From positions 1-64,000 of the forward strand of contig DEKJ01000043.1 in the NCBI GenBank assembly GCA_002353825.1: a stretch of DNA of 64,000 bases, given 5' to 3'. Both the position numbers and the translations under genes were made by a program. Position 1 is the stretch's first letter. Each line of letters begins with the position of its first letter. This DNA is from Prevotella sp. UBA2725. GTDB taxonomy: Bacteria; Bacteroidota; Bacteroidia; Bacteroidales; Bacteroidaceae. The notes under the pieces are model-generated. The model was not told the DNA's origin, ran no database searches, and saw nothing but the letters and a program-made list of their open reading frames with translations. Positions 34,188-42,728 of the stretch are shown here, piece by piece.

Positions 34188-34811
34188 ATGACATCTAAGA
34201 TTGACAATTCATCAGATTGCAGGGTTCTGCTAAGCCGTAGAATCATCGACAAGGCAACTGAAATGTTCCTCTCTAAGGGCATTAAAGCTGTGAAGATGGA
34301 CGATGTCGCGAACGAGTTGGCTATCTCGAAGCGGACCCTCTACGAGATTTTCAGCAACAAGGAAATGTTGCTGCTTCACTGTGTCCAACGAATGCGGGAA
34401 GCCCGCGAGGAGCACTTCAAGCGTTTTGAGGAATCGGGACCCCATTCAGAGATAGCGATGGTACTTGAGTATTATCGTTTTCAGTTGCGTCGCTCTGCTG
34501 TGGTTTCACCTAATTTTATAAAGGAACTGCAGAAGTATCCGGCGGTGGTTAAATGGATGGAAGATTCTCATGAGAGCGCCAAGAACGAAGCTAAGGCATT
34601 TTTCGAACAAGGCATTGCTAATGGTTATTTCAGAAAGGATGTAAACTATGCGCTCATCCATGAGTATTCAGACATAGCCATTGCCGATGCCATGGAGAAA
34701 GGCCTCATGGACAAGTATGGTGTCCAGGAGGTTTTCAAGAACATTACGATGCTCTATGTGCGCGGGTTCTGTACGCTGAAAGGAATAGAGGAACTGGAGA
34801 AACTGTTATAG
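34188..34811 (+). CDS. TetR/AcrR-family transcriptional regulator
   Basis: The start at ATG 34188 follows the -7 box (an earlier in-frame ATG would precede it), giving 207 residues. The N-terminal helix-turn-helix is typical (IIDKATEMFLSKGIKAVKMD, then ELAISKRTLYEIFSNKEMLL). The C-terminal ligand domain is unassigned. It is divergent from maeB, so it may regulate maeB or itself. It ends 5 bp from the convergent RlmI-like gene. Confidence 0.88.
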   Translation: MTSKIDNSSDCRVLLSRRIIDKATEMFLSKGIKAVKMDDVANELAISKRTLYEIFSNKEMLLLHCVQRMREAREEHFKRFEESGPHSEIAMVLEYYRFQLRRSAVVSPNFIKELQKYPAVVKWMEDSHESAKNEAKAFFEQGIANGYFRKDVNYALIHEYSDIAIADAMEKGLMDKYGVQEVFKNITMLYVRGFCTLKGIEELEKLL

Positions 34812-34816
34812 GCCCC

Positions 34817-35998
34817 CTATTCCACGTACAGCACGAGGCCCTTGAGGTATTCGCCTTCGGGATGGTAAATGTTGATGGGATGATCCGCGGGCTGATGCAG
34901 CTGATGCAGAATCCTCACTTTCCTGTGGGCCTGTGCAGCAGCAGTGAAGACAGCCGTGCGGAAGTTCTCCTTGGTCACGACCTGAGAGCAACTGAAGGTA
35001 AACAGAATGCCCCCGTGCTTGATCTTCTCCAGTCCTTTTACGTTCAGTCGGATGTATCCTTTCAGCGCATTGCGTAAGGCTGAACGGTGCTTGGCGAAGG
35101 CCGGCGGGTCAAGGATGATGAGATCATACGTGTCATCGTGACTGTCCAGATAATCGAAGGCATCATCGCAGATGGCTTCATGGCGGTCGTCACCGGGGAA
35201 GTTCATGTCTATGTTTCGTTTCGTGAGCTCAATGGCCTTAGCGCTGCTGTCCACTGAGTGAACGACCTTGGCTCCGCCACGCATGGCATAGACCGAGAAG
35301 CCACCTGTATAGCAGAACATATTCAGCACACTCTTACCTTTGGCATAATGTTCCAGCAGCGAGCGGTTCTCGCGCTGGTCAATGAAGAATCCCGTCTTCT
35401 GACCTTTGAGCCAGTCGATATGGAACTTCAAGCCATTCTCCACAGCCACATTGTCATCGGTGTGACCATAGAGGAAGCCGTCTTCCTGATGGAGGTCTTT
35501 CTTCTGAGGAATGGTTGTCTCACTCTTGTAGAAGACATTCTCAATCCTTCCATCCATCACCTTCAATAAAGCCTTGCAAATCTCATTGCGGCTATAATGC
35601 ATGCCGACACTGTGCGCCTGAATCACGGCTGTCTTGCCATAGCAGTCGATGACAAGTCCTGGAAGATAGTCACCCTCTCCGTGAACAAGCCGGTAAGTAT
35701 TGTTATCCGGGTTATCAGCGATTCCTATGCGGATACGCATGTTCAGGGCAGACGAAATGCTCTTCTCCCAGAAATCGGCATCGATAAGAACATCCTCAAA
35801 AGACAATACACGAACTGTGATCGTTCCCTTCTGGTAGTGCCCCACGGCAATGAAATCGCCGTTGGCATTGATAACCCTTACGACGTCACCTTCCTCGATG
35901 CCATCATCCATTCGCTGGATAGCACCGGAGAAGATCCATGGATGGAACCGCTTGAGCGATTCGTCTTTGCCTTTCTTGAGATAAATATTCTTATACAT
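34817..35998 (-). CDS. rlmI: RlmI-like 23S rRNA (cytosine-C5) methyltransferase
   Basis: The 393-residue protein has an N-terminal PUA domain (~1-75, HPWIFSGAIQRMDDGIEEGD), then an EEHEE region, then a Rossmann SAM methyltransferase (VLNMFCYTGGFSVYAMRGGA, LDPPAFAKHRSA, FTFSCSQVV). RlmI methylates C1962 of 23S rRNA in E. coli. Orthology is likely, not proven. The start overlaps the end of the exonuclease gene by 8 bases, suggesting coupling. The stop codon is TAG. Confidence 0.85.
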   Translation of the reverse strand: MYKNIYLKKGKDESLKRFHPWIFSGAIQRMDDGIEEGDVVRVINANGDFIAVGHYQKGTITVRVLSFEDVLIDADFWEKSISSALNMRIRIGIADNPDNNTYRLVHGEGDYLPGLVIDCYGKTAVIQAHSVGMHYSRNEICKALLKVMDGRIENVFYKSETTIPQKKDLHQEDGFLYGHTDDNVAVENGLKFHIDWLKGQKTGFFIDQRENRSLLEHYAKGKSVLNMFCYTGGFSVYAMRGGAKVVHSVDSSAKAIELTKRNIDMNFPGDDRHEAICDDAFDYLDSHDDTYDLIILDPPAFAKHRSALRNALKGYIRLNVKGLEKIKHGGILFTFSCSQVVTKENFRTAVFTAAAQAHRKVRILHQLHQPADHPINIYHPEGEYLKGLVLYVE

Positions 35999-36836
35999 TG
36001 ACAGTCTCTGCTTTATTTGTTTCCGCTTTACTTGATTTAGCCTTGCTTGTTGATCTCTTTACGGTTTTGGCTCTTGAAGGCTTTCTTGTTGCCTTAGTTC
36101 TTGTCTTCTTTTTCTCCGTAGCAGCCTTACCTTCTTTCTTCGGCTTTTCCTTGTTGTCGCTTGCCTCTGCATCCTTTGCATCAGAGTCGACTTTTGCAAC
36201 TGGTTGGATATTCTCCGGCTCAGGAACGACAACGAGATTGTATTCACCCGTCTTCTTCAGTCTGACAATCTCATCGTAAATGAGAATGCAGCTCCATGCA
36301 TCAATAGCAGCATATTGTTTCTGCTTGTCTGACAGGGCCGTGGCTTCCCAGTTAGTGAGCCTTTGGCGTTTGGAAATCTTCTGATGGAAGATGTTTGCGT
36401 AGATCTTTTGCAGGCTCAAGTCTTTAATGCCAATCTCCCCGACAATATCCTGTAAGTCGATAAAAAGACCGGGAGTGAACTTCTCCCTTGCTTCGAGCCC
36501 CCTGATATCATCGTGCCACGAAAGTCCTATCTTCTTGATGCTTTTATCTTCGAGCAGCCGTTTGATGGCCGGCGTTATTCCTGTGATGTTCAGTCGGAAG
36601 AGAAAGCAGGTGTCTCGGTTCGACACTTGCAGCAGCGCCACCTTGTTTTGTTCACCTTTATGGAACGCTGGCTTGGTCTCGGTATCTACGCCCATAATGT
36701 CGCTTTGTAGAAGATAATCGACAGCTTTCTCGGCTTCCCCCGGGGTAATGATAGTTATCACCCTCCCTGGGAAAGTCACTATTGGGAGATCTGTTATCGC
36801 CTTCTTGTCGAAGCGGCTGTATATGGTCTTATTCAT
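35991..36836 (-). CDS. DEDDy 3'-5' exonuclease with lysine-rich tail
   Basis: The start is placed at ATG 36836 (MNKTIYSRFDKKAI), giving 281 residues. The exonuclease motifs are MGVDTETKPAF (Asp-Glu), the SWHDDIRGLE and DLQDI acidic region, and YAAIDAWSCILIYDEI (Tyr-x3-Asp), as in RNase D/WRN-type nucleases. The last ~70 residues are a Lys/Thr/Ala-rich tail (KKEGKAATEKKKTRTKATRK), likely disordered and nucleic-acid binding. Coupling to an rRNA methyltransferase suggests RNA work. Confidence 0.85.
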   Translation of the reverse strand: MNKTIYSRFDKKAITDLPIVTFPGRVITIITPGEAEKAVDYLLQSDIMGVDTETKPAFHKGEQNKVALLQVSNRDTCFLFRLNITGITPAIKRLLEDKSIKKIGLSWHDDIRGLEAREKFTPGLFIDLQDIVGEIGIKDLSLQKIYANIFHQKISKRQRLTNWEATALSDKQKQYAAIDAWSCILIYDEIVRLKKTGEYNLVVVPEPENIQPVAKVDSDAKDAEASDNKEKPKKEGKAATEKKKTRTKATRKPSRAKTVKRSTSKAKSSKAETNKAETVNV

Positions 36837-36960
36837 TGCTATTATAAAATATCCGTGCAAAAGTAAGAAAAAGAAATGACATAGACACGCTCTTATGCGC
36901 ATTTTTACCTTTACACGTCTAAAAATTGCATCTTATTTTCCGAAAGAGCAGAATACCCCC

Positions 36961-37746
36961 CTATTTCCCTATATAGTTGCGAAGCAGATAATTATTGAGG
37001 TTCTCTTTGTAGAGCTCGCCAATGGGAAGGATGACATCGTTCTCCATTGTCACGCGGTTCTTTGATACCTCTTTGACATAGCGCAGGTTGATGATAAAAG
37101 AGCGATGAATGCGCATGAAGAAGCCGGGTAACCGCTCCTCCAGCCGCTTGAGGCTATACAGCGCGATGGCCGGTTTGCGTGGCATGCCGTGCTCGTCGGT
37201 TCCAACAAGGTGAATCTTGAGATATTCGCTCATACCTTCAATATAAAAAACATTGCTGAGCGTTATCTTGACCATCCTGTTCTCCACTTTCACGAAGAGC
37301 GAGTCTGTGCTTGTCTCAATCTTTTGCGCAGCGTCTTCCTGAGGAGTTTCCTCGGCAACGGGCGTAGTCTTTTCTAAGCTTGTCTCTGTAATCCCCAATC
37401 TCTTCTGGAGTTTCTCTGCTGCACGGCGGAACTCATCGAGCCCGAAAGGCTTCAGCAGATAATCCACAGCATCCACCTTATAGCCTTCCAGCGCATATTC
37501 CGAATAGGCAGTGGTAAAGACCACGAGTGGCGGGCTGGCCAGGCTCTTGATGAAATCCATGCCATTGAGATCCGGCATATTGATATCGCAGAAGATGGCG
37601 TCAATCATCTCGTGAGAGAGCACATCCTTTGCTTCCAAGGCACTGGGGCAAGCTGCTACAAGCTCCAGATAAGGAATCTTGGAGATGAAGTTAGTGAGTT
37701 GTTTGAGCGCTAAAGGCTCATCATCGATTGCTAAGCATCTGATCAT
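36961..37746 (-). CDS. LytTR-family response regulator
   Basis: The 261-residue protein has a CheY receiver (~1-120; phospho-acceptor Asp in FCDINMPDLNG, plus DDEP and conserved Lys in LLKPFG), a linker, and a LytTR DNA-binding domain (~150-255, FVKVENRMVKITLSNVFYIE; GFFMRIHRSFIINLRYV). It is partnered with the LytS-type kinase 5 bp upstream on the same strand. The stop is TAG. Confidence 0.93.
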   Translation of the reverse strand: MIRCLAIDDEPLALKQLTNFISKIPYLELVAACPSALEAKDVLSHEMIDAIFCDINMPDLNGMDFIKSLASPPLVVFTTAYSEYALEGYKVDAVDYLLKPFGLDEFRRAAEKLQKRLGITETSLEKTTPVAEETPQEDAAQKIETSTDSLFVKVENRMVKITLSNVFYIEGMSEYLKIHLVGTDEHGMPRKPAIALYSLKRLEERLPGFFMRIHRSFIINLRYVKEVSKNRVTMENDVILPIGELYKENLNNYLLRNYIGK

Positions 37747-37751
37747 ATCGT

Positions 37752-38909
37752 TTAAGATGTTTTAATGTTGCTATTGATGGGCAGACGGAGCATGACATGG
37801 TAGACCTCATCACTGTCTTTTATTTCCAATGAATATCTGTCACCATAGATGAGGTCGAGACGTCGCTTGACATTGGCGAGTCCTACCCCACCCTGTCTTG
37901 GCATTTCCTGCTTCCGGTTCTCTTGCGGTTTGCTGTTGATGCACCCGAATATCAACATCCCGTCCTCAACGTCAAGCATGATGGTAATAAAACTGTCATG
38001 CTTATAGCTTACACCGTGTTTAAAAGCATTCTCAACGAATGTCGGGAAGACGAGTGGAGAAATGGAGATATCGGGCAGATCCTCAGGGATATCCATCGTA
38101 ACGGTCAGCTGATCAGTGTATCGCAGCTGCATCAGCTTGACATAATTGCGGAGAAATTCTGTGTCATTCTTGAGCTTCACCCAGTCCTTGTCGCCTTCGT
38201 ACAGGACGAAGCGCATCATGACGGAGAGCTCTCTCAGCGAAGCCTTGGCCATTTCGGCATCCATGTCTACGAGCACCTGAATGTTGTTGAGCGTGTTCAT
38301 GAAGAAGTGGGGGTTAATCTGGAACTTGAGATACTGGAGCTGAAGATACATCTTCTCCTTTTCCAACTGCTGCAGATTTTCACGGTCCTGTTCCGACTTG
38401 AAGTACAATTTCACGCCAAGGTTGAGGCCTAACAATCCCACAAGAATAAGGATATTGACCGGTACTTCAGGGCCGAAGAACCGGTCGCCCAGCGGTCTTA
38501 CATGATGATGATGCTCCCTCGCATCGAAGTCTTTCTTCTTATTGTCTCTCATCTCCCATCTTGGAGGCCTGTGCTCCATAGGTCCCGGGTCACGGAAGAA
38601 GCCGCTCGCTACGGTAAAAGCTACCAGCAGGCTGAGCCCTGAGGCTAAGTAAGCACCGATATGCTTCTTCAGCAACAAAGGCGCCAGGAAGATGTCATGG
38701 ATCGTGAAGCAGATGAAGAACAGAAGAAACCATGACCAAATATGGAATACCTCTTCCCATCTGAACACGGCCTGGGCATCAGCCTTGGCGCGCAAGTAAA
38801 AGATGGCCACGGGCATGAGAAACAGCACCAGCCATAGGCAGATGTAGACGATGTATTCCGGTGAGATGATTCTTTTGGTATGCATGGGTGTGATTGATGT
38901 TTCTAACAA
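37752..38909 (-). CDS. LytS-type sensor histidine kinase
   Basis: The 385-residue membrane kinase has four hydrophobic segments in the first ~165 residues, a coiled-coil (RENLQQLEKEKMYLQLQYLK), and the His_kinase motif INPHFFMNTLNNIQ with the phospho-His. A short HATPase follows (FVENAFKHGVSY, GGVGLANVKRRLDLIYG). A His/Asp-rich loop (DFDAREHHHHVRPLGD) sits between helices and may bind metal. The signal is unknown. It likely phosphorylates the adjacent LytTR regulator. Confidence 0.92.
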   Translation of the reverse strand: MLETSITPMHTKRIISPEYIVYICLWLVLFLMPVAIFYLRAKADAQAVFRWEEVFHIWSWFLLFFICFTIHDIFLAPLLLKKHIGAYLASGLSLLVAFTVASGFFRDPGPMEHRPPRWEMRDNKKKDFDAREHHHHVRPLGDRFFGPEVPVNILILVGLLGLNLGVKLYFKSEQDRENLQQLEKEKMYLQLQYLKFQINPHFFMNTLNNIQVLVDMDAEMAKASLRELSVMMRFVLYEGDKDWVKLKNDTEFLRNYVKLMQLRYTDQLTVTMDIPEDLPDISISPLVFPTFVENAFKHGVSYKHDSFITIMLDVEDGMLIFGCINSKPQENRKQEMPRQGGVGLANVKRRLDLIYGDRYSLEIKDSDEVYHVMLRLPINSNIKTS

Positions 38910-39289
38910 GAAAATAGCGCAAAGCGCGTGTCACCACGAACTTTGCACCGGAGAGTAATTTATGAATGAAAAGAATGTAATATAAAAATGTAATATAGAT
39001 TCTACTGTATGTCTTATTAACGCAATAATCTTTTTTATTATTATGCGATTTGAAGCAATTTATGTTTTGTTAACTTCTATCACTCGGCTATATTTGAGTT
39101 CTTTTGTTTCTCTCATATTCGCCTTTGTTTTATTTCTGTTGCAAAGATAAGAAGAAAAACAATATGTACCAAATATTTTTCAGCAAAATATCTCTTTTTT
39201 TAAGTAAAAACCTATCAAATCGTTTATAGATCCCAAGAATTGTTTGTATTTTTGCATCATCTTATTAGGATAAGTTATTTATAGAAGAA
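38910..39289. promoter_or_regulatory. 380-bp AT-rich divergent intergenic region
   Basis: No ORF or repeat family is seen. A plus-strand TATTTTTG at 39247-39254, with TTTA at 39223-39226 (20-bp spacer), is a plausible promoter for the NlpC/P60 gene. Long T and A runs suggest an intrinsically bent or regulator-bound region, possibly a target of the LytTR protein encoded next door. Confidence 0.45.
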
Positions 39290-40288
39290 ATGACAAAGTT
39301 CGTTTTAGGGCGTTTTCTGATGGCGTCTTTTCTTATTCTTTCAGCTACTGTGGCTTTTGCTCGCCGCATTCCTGTACATAAGGCTGAAGCTGATAGCCTT
39401 TCTTGGGCAGTAGTGAACGTGTCTTGCTGCAACCTGCGTACCAGCGGCGACTATGATGCGGGTATGGAGTCGCAGGCCCTGCTCGGTGAGCCTTTGAAGA
39501 TCGTTGAGCACGGCACGTGGGTGAAAGTTCTGCCTCCCGACGATGATCCAGCATGGGTGCTGCGATCCTCACTGGTCTTCATGACCGATCAGCAGAAAGA
39601 AGCTTGGAACAGCGCTCCGCAAGTCGTCGTCACCTCTATCTACGGCTTTGTCTATGAACAGCCCAACACGGCTTCGCAGCATGTCAGTGACGTTGTGGCG
39701 AGCAACCGCCTCAAACTGTTGTCCAAGGTCGGCAAGTTCTATCAGGTCGAATATCCGGATGGAAGGAAAGGCTATATCTCTGCCAGCGATGCCCAGCCGC
39801 TGGAGCTCTGGCGGAAGTCGCTGAAGCAAGATGCGGCAAGCATCATCGCCACGGGTAAGAAGCTGATCGGCGTGCCTTATATGTGGGGCGGCATGAGCAC
39901 GAAAGGTGTCGACTGCAGCGGCTTCATCCGCACCATTCTCTTGCAGCATGACATCATCATCCCGCGCAACGCCTCGCAGCAGGCTGTCAAAGGCCAGCAT
40001 ATCGACATCGCTCCCGATTTCAGCAACCTTATCCCCGGCGACCTCGTCTTCTTCGGGCGGAGGGCTACGGAGGACCGTCCGGCTCACGTCTCGCATGTGG
40101 GAATGTACATTGGCAACAAAAAGTTCATCCATTCCTTGGCATGGGTGCATATCAGCAGTTTCAATCCCGAGGATGCCGAATACGATGCTTACGATCTCAA
40201 CCGATTGTTGTGGGCTCAGCGTGTCCTGCCCTATATCAATAAGGAAGAAGGCCTGACCACGACCGGTATAAACGAATATTACAAATAA
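39290..40288 (+). CDS. Exported SH3 - NlpC/P60 endopeptidase
   Basis: The 332-residue protein has a signal peptide (ending VAFA) and two SH3-like modules (~40-105 and ~110-175, e.g. YISASDAQP). A C-terminal NlpC/P60 peptidase follows with catalytic Cys in VDCSGFIR, His in SHVGMYIG and a third polar site near FIHSLAWVHIS. Such enzymes cut the D-Glu(gamma)-diaminoacid bond of peptidoglycan stems, releasing L-Ala-D-Glu, the substrate of the epimerase encoded 11 bp downstream. The pairing is known in Bacteroides. Confidence 0.92.
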   Translation: MTKFVLGRFLMASFLILSATVAFARRIPVHKAEADSLSWAVVNVSCCNLRTSGDYDAGMESQALLGEPLKIVEHGTWVKVLPPDDDPAWVLRSSLVFMTDQQKEAWNSAPQVVVTSIYGFVYEQPNTASQHVSDVVASNRLKLLSKVGKFYQVEYPDGRKGYISASDAQPLELWRKSLKQDAASIIATGKKLIGVPYMWGGMSTKGVDCSGFIRTILLQHDIIIPRNASQQAVKGQHIDIAPDFSNLIPGDLVFFGRRATEDRPAHVSHVGMYIGNKKFIHSLAWVHISSFNPEDAEYDAYDLNRLLWAQRVLPYINKEEGLTTTGINEYYK

Positions 40289-40299
40289 GCTATATATAT

Positions 40300-41460
40300 A
40301 TGACAACACGAAGAGAATTTCTAAAGAAAGCAGCGCTGGCCACTGCGGGCTCGGCCTTGGCTTTGTCCAACCTCGATGCCTTTGATCTGACCTCCATACA
40401 AGACAAGCACGTGAACATCAACCGCAAGGGATCGTCCCACAAACTGCAGATGAAGTTCTTTCCCTATGAGCTGAAACTGCGCCACGTCTTCACCGTCGCC
40501 ACTTATTCGCGCACGACCACGCCCGACGTTCAGGTCGAGATCACCTACGACGGCATTACGGGCTACGGTGAGGCTTCCATGCCTCAGTATCTGGGACAGA
40601 CGGTGCAGAGCGTCACCTCATTCCTGCAGAAAGTCGATCTCAGCCAGTTCAACGATCCCTTTGAACTCGAGGACATTCTTGCTTATGTCGACAGTCTATC
40701 CCCCGGCGATACGGCTGCCAAGGCTGCTGTGGACATCGCGCTCCACGACCTCGTGGGTAAGCTCCTCGGAGCTCCCTGGTACAAGATCTGGGGCCTGAAC
40801 AAAGCAAAAGCTCCCAACACGACCTTTACCATCGGTATCGACACCCCCGATGTCGTAAGGCAGAAGACGCGCGAGTGCGCCAACAAGTTCAACATCCTGA
40901 AGGTGAAGCTCGGCCGCGACAACGACAAGGAGATGATTGAGACCATCCGCAGTGTTACCGACCTCCCCATCGCCGTCGATGTCAACCAGGGCTGGAAAGA
41001 CCGTGAGAAAGCCTTGGACATGATCTTCTGGCTTAAGGAACACGGCATCGTGATGGTCGAACAGCCCATGCCGAAGGAGATGAAAGACGATATCGCGTGG
41101 ATCACGGAGCGCAGTCCCCTGCCCATCTTTGCCGATGAAGCCATCCTGCGGTTGAAGGATATCAAGAACGTCGAGGGAGCCTACTCGGGCATCAATATCA
41201 AACTGATGAAGTGCACCGGCATGCGTGAGGCGTGGAAGATGCTCAACTATGCCCGTGCCCGTGGCATGAAGGTCATGGTCGGTTGCATGACGGAGACCTC
41301 GTGTGCCGTCAGTGCCGCAGCCCAGCTCTCCCCCGCTGTCGACTTTGCTGACCTCGACGGCAACCTCCTCATCTCCAACGACCGCTTCAAGGGCATGGAA
41401 GTCATCAAAGGAAAGATCACTCTACCCGACCGCCCGGGAATAGGTGTAGTGAAAGTGTGA
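40300..41460 (+). CDS. L-Ala-D/L-Glu (dipeptide) epimerase with Tat signal
   Basis: The 386-residue enolase-superfamily enzyme (muconate-lactonizing subgroup) has the Lys-acid/base motif (LKVKLGRD), metal-binding carboxylates in AVDVNQGWKD, VEQPMP and FADEAI, and the second Lys in NIKLMKCTG. It epimerises L-Ala-D-Glu to L-Ala-L-Glu in murein peptide salvage. The N terminus (TTRREFLKKA, then a hydrophobic stretch) is a twin-arginine signal, so the folded enzyme is probably exported. It is co-transcribed with the NlpC/P60 gene. Confidence 0.9.
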   Translation: MTTRREFLKKAALATAGSALALSNLDAFDLTSIQDKHVNINRKGSSHKLQMKFFPYELKLRHVFTVATYSRTTTPDVQVEITYDGITGYGEASMPQYLGQTVQSVTSFLQKVDLSQFNDPFELEDILAYVDSLSPGDTAAKAAVDIALHDLVGKLLGAPWYKIWGLNKAKAPNTTFTIGIDTPDVVRQKTRECANKFNILKVKLGRDNDKEMIETIRSVTDLPIAVDVNQGWKDREKALDMIFWLKEHGIVMVEQPMPKEMKDDIAWITERSPLPIFADEAILRLKDIKNVEGAYSGINIKLMKCTGMREAWKMLNYARARGMKVMVGCMTETSCAVSAAAQLSPAVDFADLDGNLLISNDRFKGMEVIKGKITLPDRPGIGVVKV

Positions 41461-41471
41461 TCGTACGCTAA

Positions 41472-41559
41472 CGTAACGCGGCTGCGTCATAATCGTGACG
41501 CAGCTACGTAACAATCGTGACGCAGCTGCGGAATGATCGTAACGCAGCTGCGGAATGAT
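41472..41559. repeat. 22-bp tandem repeat array 2 (4 units)
   Basis: Four contiguous 22-bp units start at 41472, 41494, 41516 and 41538, with the consensus CGTRACGCAGCTGCGGAATG. They begin 11 bases after the epimerase stop. Each unit contains the palindrome GCAGCTGC or a variant. The sequence is unrelated to array 1, yet the period, copy number and 3'-of-gene position are the same. Confidence 0.9.
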
Positions 41560-41678
41560 GGCAGTAAACTTAAATGGTGTTCTTCGTGGAGAATAAGGAA
41601 TCTTTCAATTGTTACAGTTTACAATAAGGTGGTACATATGTGCACACAGGCTTTGGGGAATGTTTCTTGGGAGGTAAA

Positions 41679-41705
41679 CAAAAAAAGAAGTCTTCTTCAG
41701 ACTTC
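41679..41705 (-). terminator. tRNA-Ser terminator
   Basis: On the minus strand a perfect 7-bp hairpin (GAAGTCT-GAAGA-AGACTTC) is followed by seven T residues, 12 bases after the tRNA 3' end. Confidence 0.8.
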
Positions 41706-41717
41706 CTTCTTTTGTAG

Positions 41718-41805
41718 CGGAAAGACGGGGATTCGAACCCCGGATACCCTTTGGAGGTATACACGCTTTCCAGGCGTGCCTCTTAAGCCACTCGAGCATC
41801 TTTCC
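41718..41805 (-). tRNA. tRNA-Ser (GGA)
   Basis: The 88-base class II tRNA has acceptor GGAAAGA pairing TCTTTCC with discriminator G. The anticodon loop CTGGAAA gives anticodon GGA (41769-41771). It has a long variable arm and a T arm CGGGGTTCGAATCCCCG. The CCA end is not encoded (CTA follows). Confidence 0.97.
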
Positions 41806-41851
41806 TTGCTAACGGCTTAATCCGCAAACGCTGTTTTTTCATTTGCGGGTG

Positions 41852-41859
41852 CAAAGGTA
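41852..41859 (-). promoter_or_regulatory. -7 box of tRNA-Ser
   Basis: The minus strand reads TACCTTTG, 46 bases upstream of the tRNA 5' end. A 7-bp hairpin (CCGCAAA with TTTGCGG) lies between the box and the tRNA. Confidence 0.45.
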
Positions 41860-41938
41860 ATAACTTTTGCTTAAACATTCACATCATTGACGGGTATTTA
41901 ATATATTTTAATCAAACACCCGTCTTGAGATTTATCCT

Positions 41939-42634
41939 TTATCCGGCATACTTCATCTCATTGAGCAGCTGTTTCTGCTTCTCTGTCAGATTGGTAGGCA
42001 ACTTGACATTGTAGGTGATGATGAGATCACCGTAGGTGCCGTCGCCGCGGTCGTAGCCTTTGCCACGCAGACGAACCTTCGTGCCGTTCTGCGTCTCGGG
42101 TTTAACCTTCAATTTGATCTTCGAGCCGTCACGGAGCTGGATGATCACTTCGCCGCCCAGGAGTGCCGTGTAGAGATCGATGTTGACCTTGGCATCCATC
42201 TCTCCGCTGCTCGTGCGGAACGAAGAGCCACCACTTGAGTGAGAGCCCATGTTGCCGAAGAGATCCTGGAAGAAGCTGGAGAACCCGCCGCCTCCGTTGC
42301 CGAAGCTGGAGAAGTCGAAACCGTCAAACGGTGAACCACCGGACGAGGAGCTCCAATGGAACTCCTGACCGCCTCCGGCACCGCCACCGGCCTGGTTGAA
42401 GGCATCCGCCTCTTTCCAGTTCTGACCATACTGATCATACTTCTTACGTTTCTCCGGATCGCTGATCACCTCGTAAGCCTCGTTGAGGGCCTGGAACTTA
42501 GCCTTGGCCTTCGGGTCATCGGGATGGAGATCGGGATGGAACTGCTTAGCACGCTTCAGATAAGCGCGCCTCACGTCTTTCTGTGGAATGTCTTTGCTGA
42601 CACCCAAAATCTTATAATAATCGATAAATGCCAT
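41939..42634 (-). CDS. Short DnaJ/CbpA-type co-chaperone
   Basis: The 231-residue protein has a J domain (1-70) with HPD at 33-35, a Gly/Phe/Ser-rich linker (~85-145), and a single C-terminal substrate-binding beta-domain (~150-220). There is no zinc finger. CbpA/DnaJ proteins of ~300 residues normally carry two such beta-domains, so one is missing here. The start at 42634 is supported by a Shine-Dalgarno GGAGGA 6 bases upstream, unusual for this genome. Confidence 0.88.
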   Translation of the reverse strand: MAFIDYYKILGVSKDIPQKDVRRAYLKRAKQFHPDLHPDDPKAKAKFQALNEAYEVISDPEKRKKYDQYGQNWKEADAFNQAGGGAGGGQEFHWSSSSGGSPFDGFDFSSFGNGGGGFSSFFQDLFGNMGSHSSGGSSFRTSSGEMDAKVNIDLYTALLGGEVIIQLRDGSKIKLKVKPETQNGTKVRLRGKGYDRGDGTYGDLIITYNVKLPTNLTEKQKQLLNEMKYAG

Positions 42635-42728
42635 ATTCAATCCTCCATTTCAATTAATATTTACTAATAAGGCTGCAACAAACTTTATGCCACAAGCGGG
42701 TGTATCAGGAGGAATATTTTGGGTTCGG

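Noticed and set aside
39569..40309. 246-codon open frame opposite the NlpC/P60 gene
   Set aside because: Antisense shadow of a gene with intact catalytic motifs; no signal or family pattern.
41605..41799. 64-codon ORF over the tRNA
   Set aside because: It is the translated tRNA-Ser gene, a common false ORF.
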